Origin: Mesonia sp008017825
Lineage (GTDB): Bacteria > Bacteroidota > Bacteroidia > Flavobacteriales > Flavobacteriaceae
Assembly: GCF_008017825.1 (NCBI RefSeq)
Contig: NZ_VRLS01000086.1
Coordinates: 1-64,000 of the forward strand
DNA: 64,000 nt
Reading direction: 5' to 3'
Part shown: positions 43,893 to 52,336 of the stretch, piece by piece
Numbering within the stretch: the stretch's first letter is position 1
How the letters are laid out: each line of letters begins with the position of its first letter
Notes under the pieces: model-generated
Database searches by the model: none
What the model was told of the DNA's origin: nothing
The model's input: the letters and a program-made list of their open reading frames with translations, nothing else
Program-made: the position numbers and the translations under genes

Positions 43893-44747
43893 GTGAAACA
43901 GGAAGAGTGGTTATATGAAATTACACCCAAGCGAAAACTGATTGATCTCAATCTAAAAGAAATTTGGCGGTACAGAGATTTGCTTATTCTTTTTGTAAAA
44001 AGAGATATTGTCACTGTATATAAGCAAACCATTTTGGGTCCGCTTTGGTTTTTTATTCAGCCTTTGTTTACTTCAGTGATCTTTACCTTGGTGTTTAGTA
44101 ACATTGCAGGGCTAAAATCGGGTGTGATTCCTTCTTTTTTGTTTAACCTAGCGGGAATTACTGCTTGGAACTATTTTAGGGAATGCCTTACGGGAACATC
44201 CAATACCTTTCGCGGGAATGCAGGAATTTTTGGAAAAGTCTATTTCCCAAGAGCCATTATGCCACTTTCAGTAACCATCTCCAATTTATTAAAATTTGGA
44301 ATTCAATTGTCTATTTTTATAGGCTTTTACTTATATTATGTGTTGATCGGGAAAGATATAAGTCCGAATCTCTACCTGCTGCTATTTCCTGTATATGTAT
44401 TGATGATGGCGTTGATGGGCTTAGGCTTAGGAATGTGTATTTCAGCCTTTACGACCAAATACCGAGATTTAACCGTGTTGGTAGGCTTTGCGACTTCATT
44501 ACTCATGTATGTATCGGCAGTTCCTTTTTCCTTAGCAGAAGCTATCAAAAAAGTACCTGAATTAAGCTGGGCATTTCAATACAATCCCATTACGCAATTG
44601 ATTGAAGGCTTTCGTTTTATGACGCTTGACTATGGAATGTTTACTTGGGGCGGATTTATATACGCATTAGTTTTTTCAATCGTTTTGTTTTTGGTAGGAT
44701 TAATTATATTTAACAAAACAGAAAAGAATTTTATTGATACGGTTTAA
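43893..44747 (+). CDS. wzm: polysaccharide ABC exporter, permease (Wzm-like)
   Basis: This 284-residue membrane protein has six helices and the ABC-2 permease features: RDIVTVYKQTILGPLWFFIQPLF near the N terminus and ITQLIEGFRFMTLDYGMFTW before the last helix. It should form the inner-membrane channel for the lipid-linked glycan. Starts 11 bp after the epimerase gene. The ATP-binding partner follows 164 bp later, after an unusual repeat block. Confidence 0.9.
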   Translation: MKQEEWLYEITPKRKLIDLNLKEIWRYRDLLILFVKRDIVTVYKQTILGPLWFFIQPLFTSVIFTLVFSNIAGLKSGVIPSFLFNLAGITAWNYFRECLTGTSNTFRGNAGIFGKVYFPRAIMPLSVTISNLLKFGIQLSIFIGFYLYYVLIGKDISPNLYLLLFPVYVLMMALMGLGLGMCISAFTTKYRDLTVLVGFATSLLMYVSAVPFSLAEAIKKVPELSWAFQYNPITQLIEGFRFMTLDYGMFTWGGFIYALVFSIVLFLVGLIIFNKTEKNFIDTV

Positions 44748-44841
44748 GTTAGTAGTTAGCGGTTAGCTCTTAGCCCTAAGCGGTTAGCAGTTGATAGTTA
44801 ACAGTTAACGGTAAACAGTTAACAATTAAAGGTTAGCATTT
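44748..44841 (+). repeat. degenerate GTTAGC/GTTAAC short repeats
   Basis: About a dozen imperfect copies of the 6-8-base words GTTAGC, AGTTAAC and their variants (TAGTTAGCGG, CAGTTAAC) fill the gap between wzm and wzt. Their mixed order suggests slippage. No hairpin with a T run is seen, so it is not a classic terminator. The words resemble AT-rich flavobacterial spacer repeats. Confidence 0.6.
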
Positions 44842-44911
44842 AGAAATGGAAACTAGGACGTAAGGTTTAAGAAAAAAGCAGAATTAAAAAAGATTAGTTG
44901 ATAAAGTTACT

Positions 44912-46186
44912 ATGAGTGATGTAATTCTTAAAGCAGAAAATATTAGTAAGCAATACCGACTGGGAACGGTAGGGACGGGTACCTTAAGCCATGACCTTAA
45001 CCGTTGGTGGCATCAGCTTCGTGGAAAAGAAGATCCTTATACGAAGGTTGGAGCAGTCAATGATCGTAGTCAAAAAGCTACCGAAGATTATGTTTGGGCG
45101 ATTAAAGACATTAGCTTTGAAGTAAAACGCGGAGAAGTTTTAGGGATTATCGGCAAAAATGGGGCTGGAAAATCAACTTTACTAAAAATACTCTCTAGAG
45201 TCACCGGCCCAACGACTGGTTCTATAAAAACCAGAGGACGCATCGCTTCTCTTCTAGAAGTAGGTACAGGTTTTCACCCCGAACTCACCGGTAGAGAAAA
45301 TGTGTTCTTAAACGGAGCTATTTTAGGAATGACCAAAGCCGAAGTGAATGAAAAACTAGAAGAAATTATTAGTTTTTCAGGATGTGAAATGTATATTGAT
45401 ACTCCTGTAAAACGTTATAGTAGTGGCATGCGGGTACGTTTGGCTTTTGCCGTCGCTGCCCATTTAGAACCTGAAATTTTAGTGATCGATGAGGTCTTAG
45501 CCGTAGGAGATGCGGAATTTCAAAAAAAGGCAATCGGGAAAATGCAAGACATTTCCCAAGGCCAGGGAAGAACGGTATTGTTTGTCAGTCATAATATGGA
45601 ATCGATACAGCAATTGTGTACACGCTGTTTAGTTTTGGAGAATGGTACTTCTGTTTTTGAAGGAGAAGTAGATAAAGCGATTAGTTTTTATCTAGATAAA
45701 TCAAAAACTGAAAATAATATAGAGTTACCATTTAAAGTTAATGGAATTTCTATATTAGAATATAAAATTAAAGACTTTTTAAATAACAAATCTTCAGGTC
45801 TTCTGTTGGGAAAAGGTTTTGAAATTTTCTTGAAGTTAAAAAATATCTCCCGACAAGACTTTCACCTCAATATACGTTTTCAAATCTTCAATGAAAAAGA
45901 AAAGCTTATTACAACATTTAATACCTTTCATGTAAATAAGACTACAATTTTAGAAAGTAATGCAACTAAAATTTTTGATTGTAAAATCTTAAAAAATCAA
46001 ATTTCTGCTGGTTCCTATAGTGTAGGGATTCAATTACTAGATTTAAATAATAGAAGCATACTTTTTGAAAATGAAAATTGGGATAATATAGAGATTGATA
46101 ACGGTGATTTCTACAATACAGGTAAATTACCTAGTATAAAAAATAAAGGAATATTTTCGATGGATTACGAATGGATTATAAATTAG
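44912..46186 (+). CDS. wzt: polysaccharide ABC exporter, ATP-binding protein (Wzt-like)
   Basis: This 424-residue protein has an ABC ATPase domain (residues 1-250) with Walker A GKNGAGKS (81-88), signature RYSSGMRVRL, Walker B ILVIDEVLAVGD, and a C-terminal Wzt carbohydrate-binding domain (about 265-424). Such domains recognise a specific end modification of the glycan before export. The C-terminal part is more AT-rich and uses more Asn and Lys codons than the first part, fitting a recombined specificity domain. It is 4 bp upstream of the sulfotransferase gene. Confidence 0.9.
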   Translation: MSDVILKAENISKQYRLGTVGTGTLSHDLNRWWHQLRGKEDPYTKVGAVNDRSQKATEDYVWAIKDISFEVKRGEVLGIIGKNGAGKSTLLKILSRVTGPTTGSIKTRGRIASLLEVGTGFHPELTGRENVFLNGAILGMTKAEVNEKLEEIISFSGCEMYIDTPVKRYSSGMRVRLAFAVAAHLEPEILVIDEVLAVGDAEFQKKAIGKMQDISQGQGRTVLFVSHNMESIQQLCTRCLVLENGTSVFEGEVDKAISFYLDKSKTENNIELPFKVNGISILEYKIKDFLNNKSSGLLLGKGFEIFLKLKNISRQDFHLNIRFQIFNEKEKLITTFNTFHVNKTTILESNATKIFDCKILKNQISAGSYSVGIQLLDLNNRSILFENENWDNIEIDNGDFYNTGKLPSIKNKGIFSMDYEWIIN

Positions 46187-46189
46187 AAA

Positions 46190-46873
46190 ATGATATCACA
46201 TCAACAAAAAATGATTTTTATCCATATTCCTAAATGTGCGGGTTCTAGCATTAGAGATTATTATTTTAATGCTCCTAAATTAGACTGGAAAACTCCTAAT
46301 TATGATTTATTGTATGGATGGTGCCCTAAACGTAAATTGCATTTACAGCATGCTACAAGTCAACAATTACTAGAAACAGAACTTATTTCAGAAGAAGTTT
46401 TTAAAACTTACTTTAAATTTACCTTTGTAAGAAACCCATATGATCGTTCATATTCTGATTATTTATGGATACAAAAAGATCGAAAAATAACAGGCAGTTT
46501 TAAAGATTATATTTTTGCGAAGGGATCATTTAATCATGTTTTAAATAATCAGGAAAATAAAGAATATAGAGGAGATCATGTCTTACCGCAAACTGATTTT
46601 TTCTACACAGAAGGAGAATTTAAAATTAACTTTTTAGGACATTTTGAAAATTTGCAACATGATTTGAAGTTATTAAATCAAGAACTTGAATTTAGAAAAC
46701 CTTTCACTCAGCATTCAAAAAAAAATAAAAAAAGATTTTCACATTATTCTTTTTTTTATACCGGCAGGAAGAAAAGGTGGGTAGAAGAAAAATACCATAA
46801 AGATTTATCCCTACTAAACTATCATTTTGAGGATTACAAAAAAGGTTTTCAAAAAATAAAAAATTATTTTTAA
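46190..46873 (+). CDS. carbohydrate sulfotransferase
   Basis: This 227-residue protein has the 5'-phosphosulfate motif FIHIPKCAGSS (residues 10-20) and the 3'-phosphate motif FVRNPYDRSYSDY (79-91) of the sulfotransferase 2 family, which uses PAPS to add sulfate to glycans. The remaining half is variable. MISHQQK N terminus is common in the family. It begins 4 bp after wzt and its stop overlaps the next gene's ATG by one base. Neighbours imply a polysaccharide substrate. Confidence 0.85.
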   Translation: MISHQQKMIFIHIPKCAGSSIRDYYFNAPKLDWKTPNYDLLYGWCPKRKLHLQHATSQQLLETELISEEVFKTYFKFTFVRNPYDRSYSDYLWIQKDRKITGSFKDYIFAKGSFNHVLNNQENKEYRGDHVLPQTDFFYTEGEFKINFLGHFENLQHDLKLLNQELEFRKPFTQHSKKNKKRFSHYSFFYTGRKKRWVEEKYHKDLSLLNYHFEDYKKGFQKIKNYF

Positions 46874-47796
46874 TGAAAACAAGCATCATTATCGTTACGT
46901 ATAATGGAATGAAATGGATATCAAAATGTCTGGCCTCAATTCCTACAGAGTTTTCGGTTATTGTTGTAGATAATAATTCTACTGATGGTACGGTTCAATT
47001 TATTCATCAAAATTATCCGCAATTTATAATTTTTGAAGGAAAGCAAAATTTAGGATTCGGACAAGCTAATAATAGAGGCATAAGTTATGCCTTACAGCAA
47101 AATGCCGATTATGTGTATTTGCTCAATCAAGATGCTTATTTAGAAGAAGATACCATTCAAAAATTAATTAATATTCATCAGCAATATCCAGAATATGGGA
47201 TTTTAAGTCCTATTCACACCAATGCATCTCAAACCAAGTTGGATGCCCGATTTTCTAATTATGTAGGATTTAAATATAATTCAGATTTCTATTCAGACTT
47301 TGTTTTGGATAACAATAAGAAAGAAATTTATTCTGTACCATTTGTTAATGCTGCTGGTTGGTTACTACCTAAGAACACCTTACTTAACGTAGGAGGTTTT
47401 GATCCTATCTTTTTTCACTATGGTGAAGATGATAATTATTGTCAACGTGTACGTTATCATAACTTAAAAATAGGTGTAGTGCCAAATGCATTTATGGTTC
47501 ACGATCGGGAAGATAGAAAAGAAAATAAATTAAGTAAAGGAAGTAAAGCATATTTTAAAAATAAAGAGAAAAATTTAAAGGTCAAATATGCAAATATCAA
47601 TTTAAATGATTTTGAAAAGTACGATGAATTACTTGCTAATTGTAGAAATAATATGTGGAAACAATTTTTTTTATTTAAGTTTAAGAATGCAAAATGGCAC
47701 AGATTGGTACTAAAATTTTTAAAGAGTATAAAAGAGGAAATGAGACAATCCATTGAATTTAATAGAAAAAAAGGAACTTGGTACCTTGATAGCTAA
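46873..47796 (+). CDS. family 2 glycosyltransferase
   Basis: This 307-residue protein has a GT-A fold: SIIIVTYNGMKWISKCLASI at the start, VVDNNSTDGT, LNQDAYLEED as the metal-binding motif region (Asp in NQDAY) and GGFDPIFFHYGEDDNYCQR later, as in rhamnosyltransferase-like family 2 enzymes. Donor and acceptor unknown. The 3' third is Lys/Asn-rich. Coupled to the sulfotransferase gene by a one-base overlap. Confidence 0.88.
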   Translation: MKTSIIIVTYNGMKWISKCLASIPTEFSVIVVDNNSTDGTVQFIHQNYPQFIIFEGKQNLGFGQANNRGISYALQQNADYVYLLNQDAYLEEDTIQKLINIHQQYPEYGILSPIHTNASQTKLDARFSNYVGFKYNSDFYSDFVLDNNKKEIYSVPFVNAAGWLLPKNTLLNVGGFDPIFFHYGEDDNYCQRVRYHNLKIGVVPNAFMVHDREDRKENKLSKGSKAYFKNKEKNLKVKYANINLNDFEKYDELLANCRNNMWKQFFLFKFKNAKWHRLVLKFLKSIKEEMRQSIEFNRKKGTWYLDS

Positions 47797-47807
47797 GAAT
47801 TTTAAAT

Positions 47808-48770
47808 ATGCAAAAACAGCCTTTAGTTTCTATAATTATTCCTACCTATAATAGAGCTCATTTAATAGGTGAAACACTAGATTCAATTATCGCTCAAAAC
47901 TATCAAAATTGGGAGTGTATCGTAGTGGATGATGGAAGTACAGACCATACCGCTCAATTCATGAAAACCTATTGTGAAAAAGATCCACGTATCCAATACT
48001 ACCATCGCCCAGAAGTACATTTGCCAGGAGGCAACGGAGCACGTAATTATGGGTTTAAATTGAGTAAGGGAGAGTATATTCAATGGTTTGATTCGGATGA
48101 TTTAATGTTGCCGAAAAAAATTGATATCAAACTTAAAGCTCTACAAAGGAATAAAGTGGATTTTGTAATCAGTAGAACAAAATACTTTAACCACCCTAAT
48201 AATAGCTTTTTTAATTACGAATTTGAAAGTGAGGATGTTGATTTTTTAAAATTTTCAATTGATTATGTTCGTTGGCTGACTCCTGATTTATTTGTCAAAA
48301 AACATATCGTAGATGATATACATTTTAATGAACATATGAAAGCAGGACAAGAGTATAATTACAACTGTAAACTCTTATTAAAAACTACCTCTTTTTATTA
48401 CGTAAAGGAATTTCTTACTTTACGTCGATTTACGACTAATTCAATACAAGGTGAAAGAAATTTAAATGATGAAGTTCATCAAAATAAAATTTTTGAATCA
48501 AACTGGTACAATTATTTAGATATTAAGGAAATAGCCAAATCAAATAAATTTAATCGATATTCTCTTTTACAATGCGTACAAAGTTATCTAAATGCTCAGA
48601 AAATAAGCTTACCCAGACAATTTCACATTGAATTGATCAAAAATTTCCCTATAAGGTTTATATATTTTTATATGGGTATTATAAGTAAACAGTTTAGTGG
48701 TAGGTTTTATTTTTTTTATAAAAAATTGAAAGCAAAGGAGCAATTTAATACTTACAAAAAAATATTATAA
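47808..48770 (+). CDS. family 2 glycosyltransferase
   Basis: This 320-residue protein starts QPLVSIIIPTYNRAHLIGETLDSI, followed by WECIVVDDGSTDHT and IQWFDSDDLMLPKKI (DSDD metal-binding), all typical of family 2 inverting enzymes. The rest is AT-rich and variable. It starts 12 bp after the preceding glycosyltransferase gene and is followed by a 220-bp gene-free stretch and a decayed gene. Confidence 0.88.
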   Translation: MQKQPLVSIIIPTYNRAHLIGETLDSIIAQNYQNWECIVVDDGSTDHTAQFMKTYCEKDPRIQYYHRPEVHLPGGNGARNYGFKLSKGEYIQWFDSDDLMLPKKIDIKLKALQRNKVDFVISRTKYFNHPNNSFFNYEFESEDVDFLKFSIDYVRWLTPDLFVKKHIVDDIHFNEHMKAGQEYNYNCKLLLKTTSFYYVKEFLTLRRFTTNSIQGERNLNDEVHQNKIFESNWYNYLDIKEIAKSNKFNRYSLLQCVQSYLNAQKISLPRQFHIELIKNFPIRFIYFYMGIISKQFSGRFYFFYKKLKAKEQFNTYKKIL

Positions 48771-48988
48771 GTTTATTGCAAATGTTATCACTAATATCTC
48801 AATAGTATTTCACATCAGTAAGGATAGTAAAGAAATACTTATATATAATTACCGAAATTATTTAGATAGAGTTTATTTTAAATCAGATATGATGATTTTT
48901 ATTTCATAATTATCTGTTATTCTTGGTTTCAAAATTATCTAATGGCGATAAAAAATTACTTCTAATTATTTGAGAGATAATATGTTTT
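48771..48988. other. gene-free spacer before the decayed gene
   Basis: About 220 AT-rich bases between the glycosyltransferase stop and the start of the decayed gene. One open stretch (48779-48909) without an ATG ends in a stop; it may be part of the same decayed block but has no recognisable motif. Nothing else seen. Confidence 0.5.
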
Positions 48989-49389
48989 ATGAAGAAAATT
49001 TACAATTTTAACAGAATATTAATTATGGTTAATAACTCTGGAAAAGGGATAGCATAGCATAAACATTGGGCCTGGATAAAATAAAAATCAACAATTTTAA
49101 TATGTGTAATAAAACAATGTATCTTCATTTTGTTAATTGGAAACGAACTATGAAGTATTCAGAAGTTTGTTATAAAGATGATTAACAACTTTTTTATGTT
49201 TCGTTTAATGGAAGGCATTATCAATTACATACAAGTGCTCAAAAAATATGGCGTAATTTCGTTAATTTTTTTGATGGTTATGAAGTTAAGAGAAGAAGGA
49301 GAAATAAGAAACTAAAAATACAACTTTTATTCAATCGTATTAAAAAAATAGTTAATGTTTGGGATTTTAAGGACTATTTTAGCAGTTAA
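48989..49389 (+). pseudogene. decayed gene, probably a glycan-related protein
   Basis: From ATG at 48989 the frame reads MKKIYNFNRILIMVNNSGKG to a TAG (49055), on to HKHWAWIK and TAA at 49082. Reading continues in another frame from 49069 (GLDKIKINNFNMCNKTMYLHF, then VNWKRTMKYSEVCYKDD), meets an in-frame TAA at 49183, and goes on (QLFYVSFNGRHYQLHTSAQK to NRIKKIVN). One frameshift and three stops break a plausible single protein of about 120 residues at least. The family is not identified; the WKRTMKY part resembles C-terminal regions of flavobacterial sugar-related proteins. Its end overlaps the acyltransferase start. Confidence 0.6.
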
Positions 49390-50371
49390 TGTCATTTTGC
49401 TCCATATATTTAATGTGCCAGCATTAGGGAACTTTTCAGTAACATTTTTCTTTATGTTATCTGGTTTTTTAATGACCTTGGTTGTAAATGAGAAATATGG
49501 TTTTACGGTGAAAGGTTTTTTTGTGTTTTGGTTAAATCGTATTTTAAGATTATACCCTCTTTATTGGGTCGTTTTACTATGTACAGTAGGGGTTCTTATG
49601 ATGTCATCGGGGCTTACAAAACACCCTCATATGTATCTCCCGAGTTCATTAATTGAGTGGGGCAGTAACTTAACGATGGTATATGCAAATATAGTACCTT
49701 CGCGTATTCATCCAAGAATTATACCTCCATCTTGGGCAATCTCAAATGAGCTAGTTTACTATCTTCTTATTTCTCTAGGGATTTCTAGAACTAAAACGCG
49801 TAGTGTTATATGGTTTTTAATAAGTGTTCTGTATTTTATCTATACTTATTTATTTTATGACTTAGATACCTTTCGTTATGGGGCAATACCTGCAGCTTCA
49901 TTAGCGTTTTCGATTGGCGCTGTTTTGTATTGGTATAAAGAAAAGTTGCCAATTATATTAAAAAGTAAAAGCATTACCGTATTACTTATGCTTACCGCTT
50001 TTTATTTAAATGGAATTTATAATAAAGAAATTCAATATTATCTTATAAAGGATATTAGTATTTATATGAATTTAATTATATCTTTTTTCTTAATTAATAC
50101 TTTGTATAAAGTGAAAACTTCAAATAGATTAAGGAAAATAGATAATTATGTAGGTTTATATTCTTATCCGTTTTATATATGTCACTATTTGGTAGCTTTA
50201 ATTTATAGCTATTTTATAGGGATAGGTGTAATTGAAGGAAGTTTTAAATTAAGCTTTAATGCATTAATAGTTTATTTTGTATTTCTAGGGTTGTTTACTG
50301 CTCTAATAATACATTTTATTGATTACCCAATAGAAAACTATAGAAAAAAGCTTAAAAAACACCTTGATTAA
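49355..50371 (+). CDS. membrane O-acyltransferase (acyltransferase family 3)
   Basis: This 338-residue protein has about ten membrane helices and the family-3 acyltransferase signs: LRTILAVNVILLHIF (with His17) near the start, FFFMLSGFLMTLV, and RILRLYPLYWVVLL with the conserved Arg. It should transfer an acetyl or other acyl group from the cytoplasm or an acyl carrier to the glycan. Its start lies inside the end of the decayed gene. The stop overlaps one base before the sulfotransferase ATG region (spacing 1). Confidence 0.87.
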   Translation: MFGILRTILAVNVILLHIFNVPALGNFSVTFFFMLSGFLMTLVVNEKYGFTVKGFFVFWLNRILRLYPLYWVVLLCTVGVLMMSSGLTKHPHMYLPSSLIEWGSNLTMVYANIVPSRIHPRIIPPSWAISNELVYYLLISLGISRTKTRSVIWFLISVLYFIYTYLFYDLDTFRYGAIPAASLAFSIGAVLYWYKEKLPIILKSKSITVLLMLTAFYLNGIYNKEIQYYLIKDISIYMNLIISFFLINTLYKVKTSNRLRKIDNYVGLYSYPFYICHYLVALIYSYFIGIGVIEGSFKLSFNALIVYFVFLGLFTALIIHFIDYPIENYRKKLKKHLD

Positions 50372-50372
50372 A

Positions 50373-51191
50373 ATGATTTTTTTTATTCACATACCTAAAA
50401 CAGCAGGTACAAGTTTTTATGAAATTGTAAAAAACAATCATGATTTATATTTAAAACCAAAGGTGGAATCTAAACCCTATGAGTATTTAAGTAGTAGTTT
50501 TGAGAAGAACAAAAAATCAGCAATTCGTCTTCCTGGTGGTTATAAAACAGCACCAAAAACTTTAGAAGTTATAAAGAAACTTATTCTAGAGAAATCATCT
50601 GTTACAGAAAAATTAGATTTTATAGGGGGGCATGTTGGTTATGGTTTTCATGATGTTATACAAGAAAAAATAAACTATATTTCTTTTTTAAGAGATCCTC
50701 GTGAAAGAATAATTTCAGATTTTAAAGAGCATCATAAAAATGGTCGATACCTTTATGAAGATTTAAAATCAAGAAACTTTGAATTTAATGCGTATTTAGA
50801 GTTGTTGATAGAGCACGGTTTAGATAATTTATTAACTAGACAGTTAGCAGGACCATATGATTTTTTTCTTCAAGATAAAATAAAAATAACTCCACTTATA
50901 TTTAATAGGGCTTTGGCGAATGGTGAAAATATAATTTTTTTCGATATGCTTAAATTTAATGAGGCTTTGTTTATTTTTAATGAAAAGTTTAAATGGAAAA
51001 AAACTAACTATAAAAGTAAAAATGTATCTAATGATAAGAAAGTCTTCTATGCTTATGATGAAGAACTTATGAATGAAGTTCTACAATATGATTTAAAATT
51101 ATATAATGCAATAAAACCATCTGTAATTAATAATTTTGATTTAGATTTTTTAAAAAAAATTAAATTACAATTTGATAATTTATTTAATTAA
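50373..51191 (+). CDS. second carbohydrate sulfotransferase
   Basis: Product begins MIFFIHIPKTAGTSFYEIV, the PAPS 5'-phosphosulfate motif, and has FLRDPRERIISDF as the 3'-phosphate motif near residue 105, placing it in the sulfotransferase 2 family. The ATG at 50373 is used; an in-frame TTG nine bases upstream would overlap the preceding gene and adds nothing conserved. A longer, Lys-rich middle separates the motifs. Ends by one-base overlap with the next glycosyltransferase. Confidence 0.85.
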   Translation: MIFFIHIPKTAGTSFYEIVKNNHDLYLKPKVESKPYEYLSSSFEKNKKSAIRLPGGYKTAPKTLEVIKKLILEKSSVTEKLDFIGGHVGYGFHDVIQEKINYISFLRDPRERIISDFKEHHKNGRYLYEDLKSRNFEFNAYLELLIEHGLDNLLTRQLAGPYDFFLQDKIKITPLIFNRALANGENIIFFDMLKFNEALFIFNEKFKWKKTNYKSKNVSNDKKVFYAYDEELMNEVLQYDLKLYNAIKPSVINNFDLDFLKKIKLQFDNLFN

Positions 51192-52336
51192 TGAAAATCT
51201 CACTTTTACATCCGTTTACTCCTAAAGCTGCTGGAGTAGTAGAAAAAAGTGTGGCTACGTATCATAGTCAACCACATCTAAAAGCTATGGAACAATTAGC
51301 GAAGGAGTTTACATATGAGGTGAGTATAGAATACTTTACTCCAAAATTTAGCATGTATAAGTATACTTTTGAAAATGTAAATTATAAATTTTATCCAGTA
51401 AGCTTTCAATGGAATGGTAATCATAAAAAATGGAAAAAGCAAAGCTCTAAAACATGTTTTAAATGGTATAAAGAGTCGGCTCCAGATGTAACTATTATTA
51501 ATATGTCTGCCCATGCAAGTTCATTTTGCTATAACTTATCAAAAGAGTTATACAAGCAACAAAAACCTTATGTCCCAATGTTAGGCGGGCAGCATTATAG
51601 TAATACTCCAGCAAATTTAGAATATTACCAAAAAGCTCATCATATTTTAGTCCATACTCACTTACAGAGGCAACAAATGCAAACGATGGATATGTTTAAA
51701 GGGAAAGATATACGCGTGTTCCCTCTAGGCGTGAATACGGAAAAATTTTCACTAAAAGAAAAAAATAAGGATTACACATCACCAAAATTGTTATATGTAG
51801 GGAGAATAACACCGCTAAAGCAAGTTCATCTAGCTATCGAAGCAGTAAAAAAAATCAAGTCTTCTGGATTGACCAATGTTGTTTTAAATATTATAGGACC
51901 CGTGAGTTCAAAAGAATATTTACAGGAATTAAAGGAGTTAGTGAAAAAGTATTCTTTAGAGAGAAACATTAGTTTTTTAGGCCATAAAGAACACGATGAA
52001 TTACCTGATTATTTTCAAAGCGCTCATTTGTTATTATTACCAAGTACTCATGAATCATTTGGTATGGTCATGGTAGAAGCAATGGCGTGTGGTACCCCTG
52101 TAGTTGCAATGGAGGGGTCAGGAGGTCCAGAAGAAATTATAGATCACGCTAAGAATGGTATGCTGTGTACGTTAAAAAACTATGCAAATACAGTTTCCAA
52201 TTATTTTCAAGATATTTCTAAAGCGGAAGGCTTTTCTAAAGCTGCAAGAAAAAAAATAGTTGAGAATTATAGTATGGATAAAACTTATGAAGTTTTAAAA
52301 TCAACTGTACAAGACGCTATAAAACAGATAGGGTAA
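51191..52336 (+). CDS. family 4 glycosyltransferase
   Basis: This 381-residue protein has the GT-B layout: a variable N-terminal half, then KLLYVGRITPLKQVHLAIEA (about 198-217), the UDP-sugar site FLGHKEHDELPDYFQSAHLL and the retaining EX7E motif ESFGMVMVEAMACGTPVV. Donor and acceptor are unknown. It overlaps the sulfotransferase stop by one base and abuts the next gene (TAATTG). Confidence 0.87.
   Translation: MKISLLHPFTPKAAGVVEKSVATYHSQPHLKAMEQLAKEFTYEVSIEYFTPKFSMYKYTFENVNYKFYPVSFQWNGNHKKWKKQSSKTCFKWYKESAPDVTIINMSAHASSFCYNLSKELYKQQKPYVPMLGGQHYSNTPANLEYYQKAHHILVHTHLQRQQMQTMDMFKGKDIRVFPLGVNTEKFSLKEKNKDYTSPKLLYVGRITPLKQVHLAIEAVKKIKSSGLTNVVLNIIGPVSSKEYLQELKELVKKYSLERNISFLGHKEHDELPDYFQSAHLLLLPSTHESFGMVMVEAMACGTPVVAMEGSGGPEEIIDHAKNGMLCTLKNYANTVSNYFQDISKAEGFSKAARKKIVENYSMDKTYEVLKSTVQDAIKQIG

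Noticed and set aside
44748..44841. GTTAGC repeats considered as an attachment site or small CRISPR
   Set aside because: Words are 6-8 bases, imperfect and without spacers; no integrase gene is present.
48779..48909. Open frame without ATG between the glycosyltransferase and the decayed gene
   Set aside because: Short, AT-rich and without any conserved motif; noted only as spacer.
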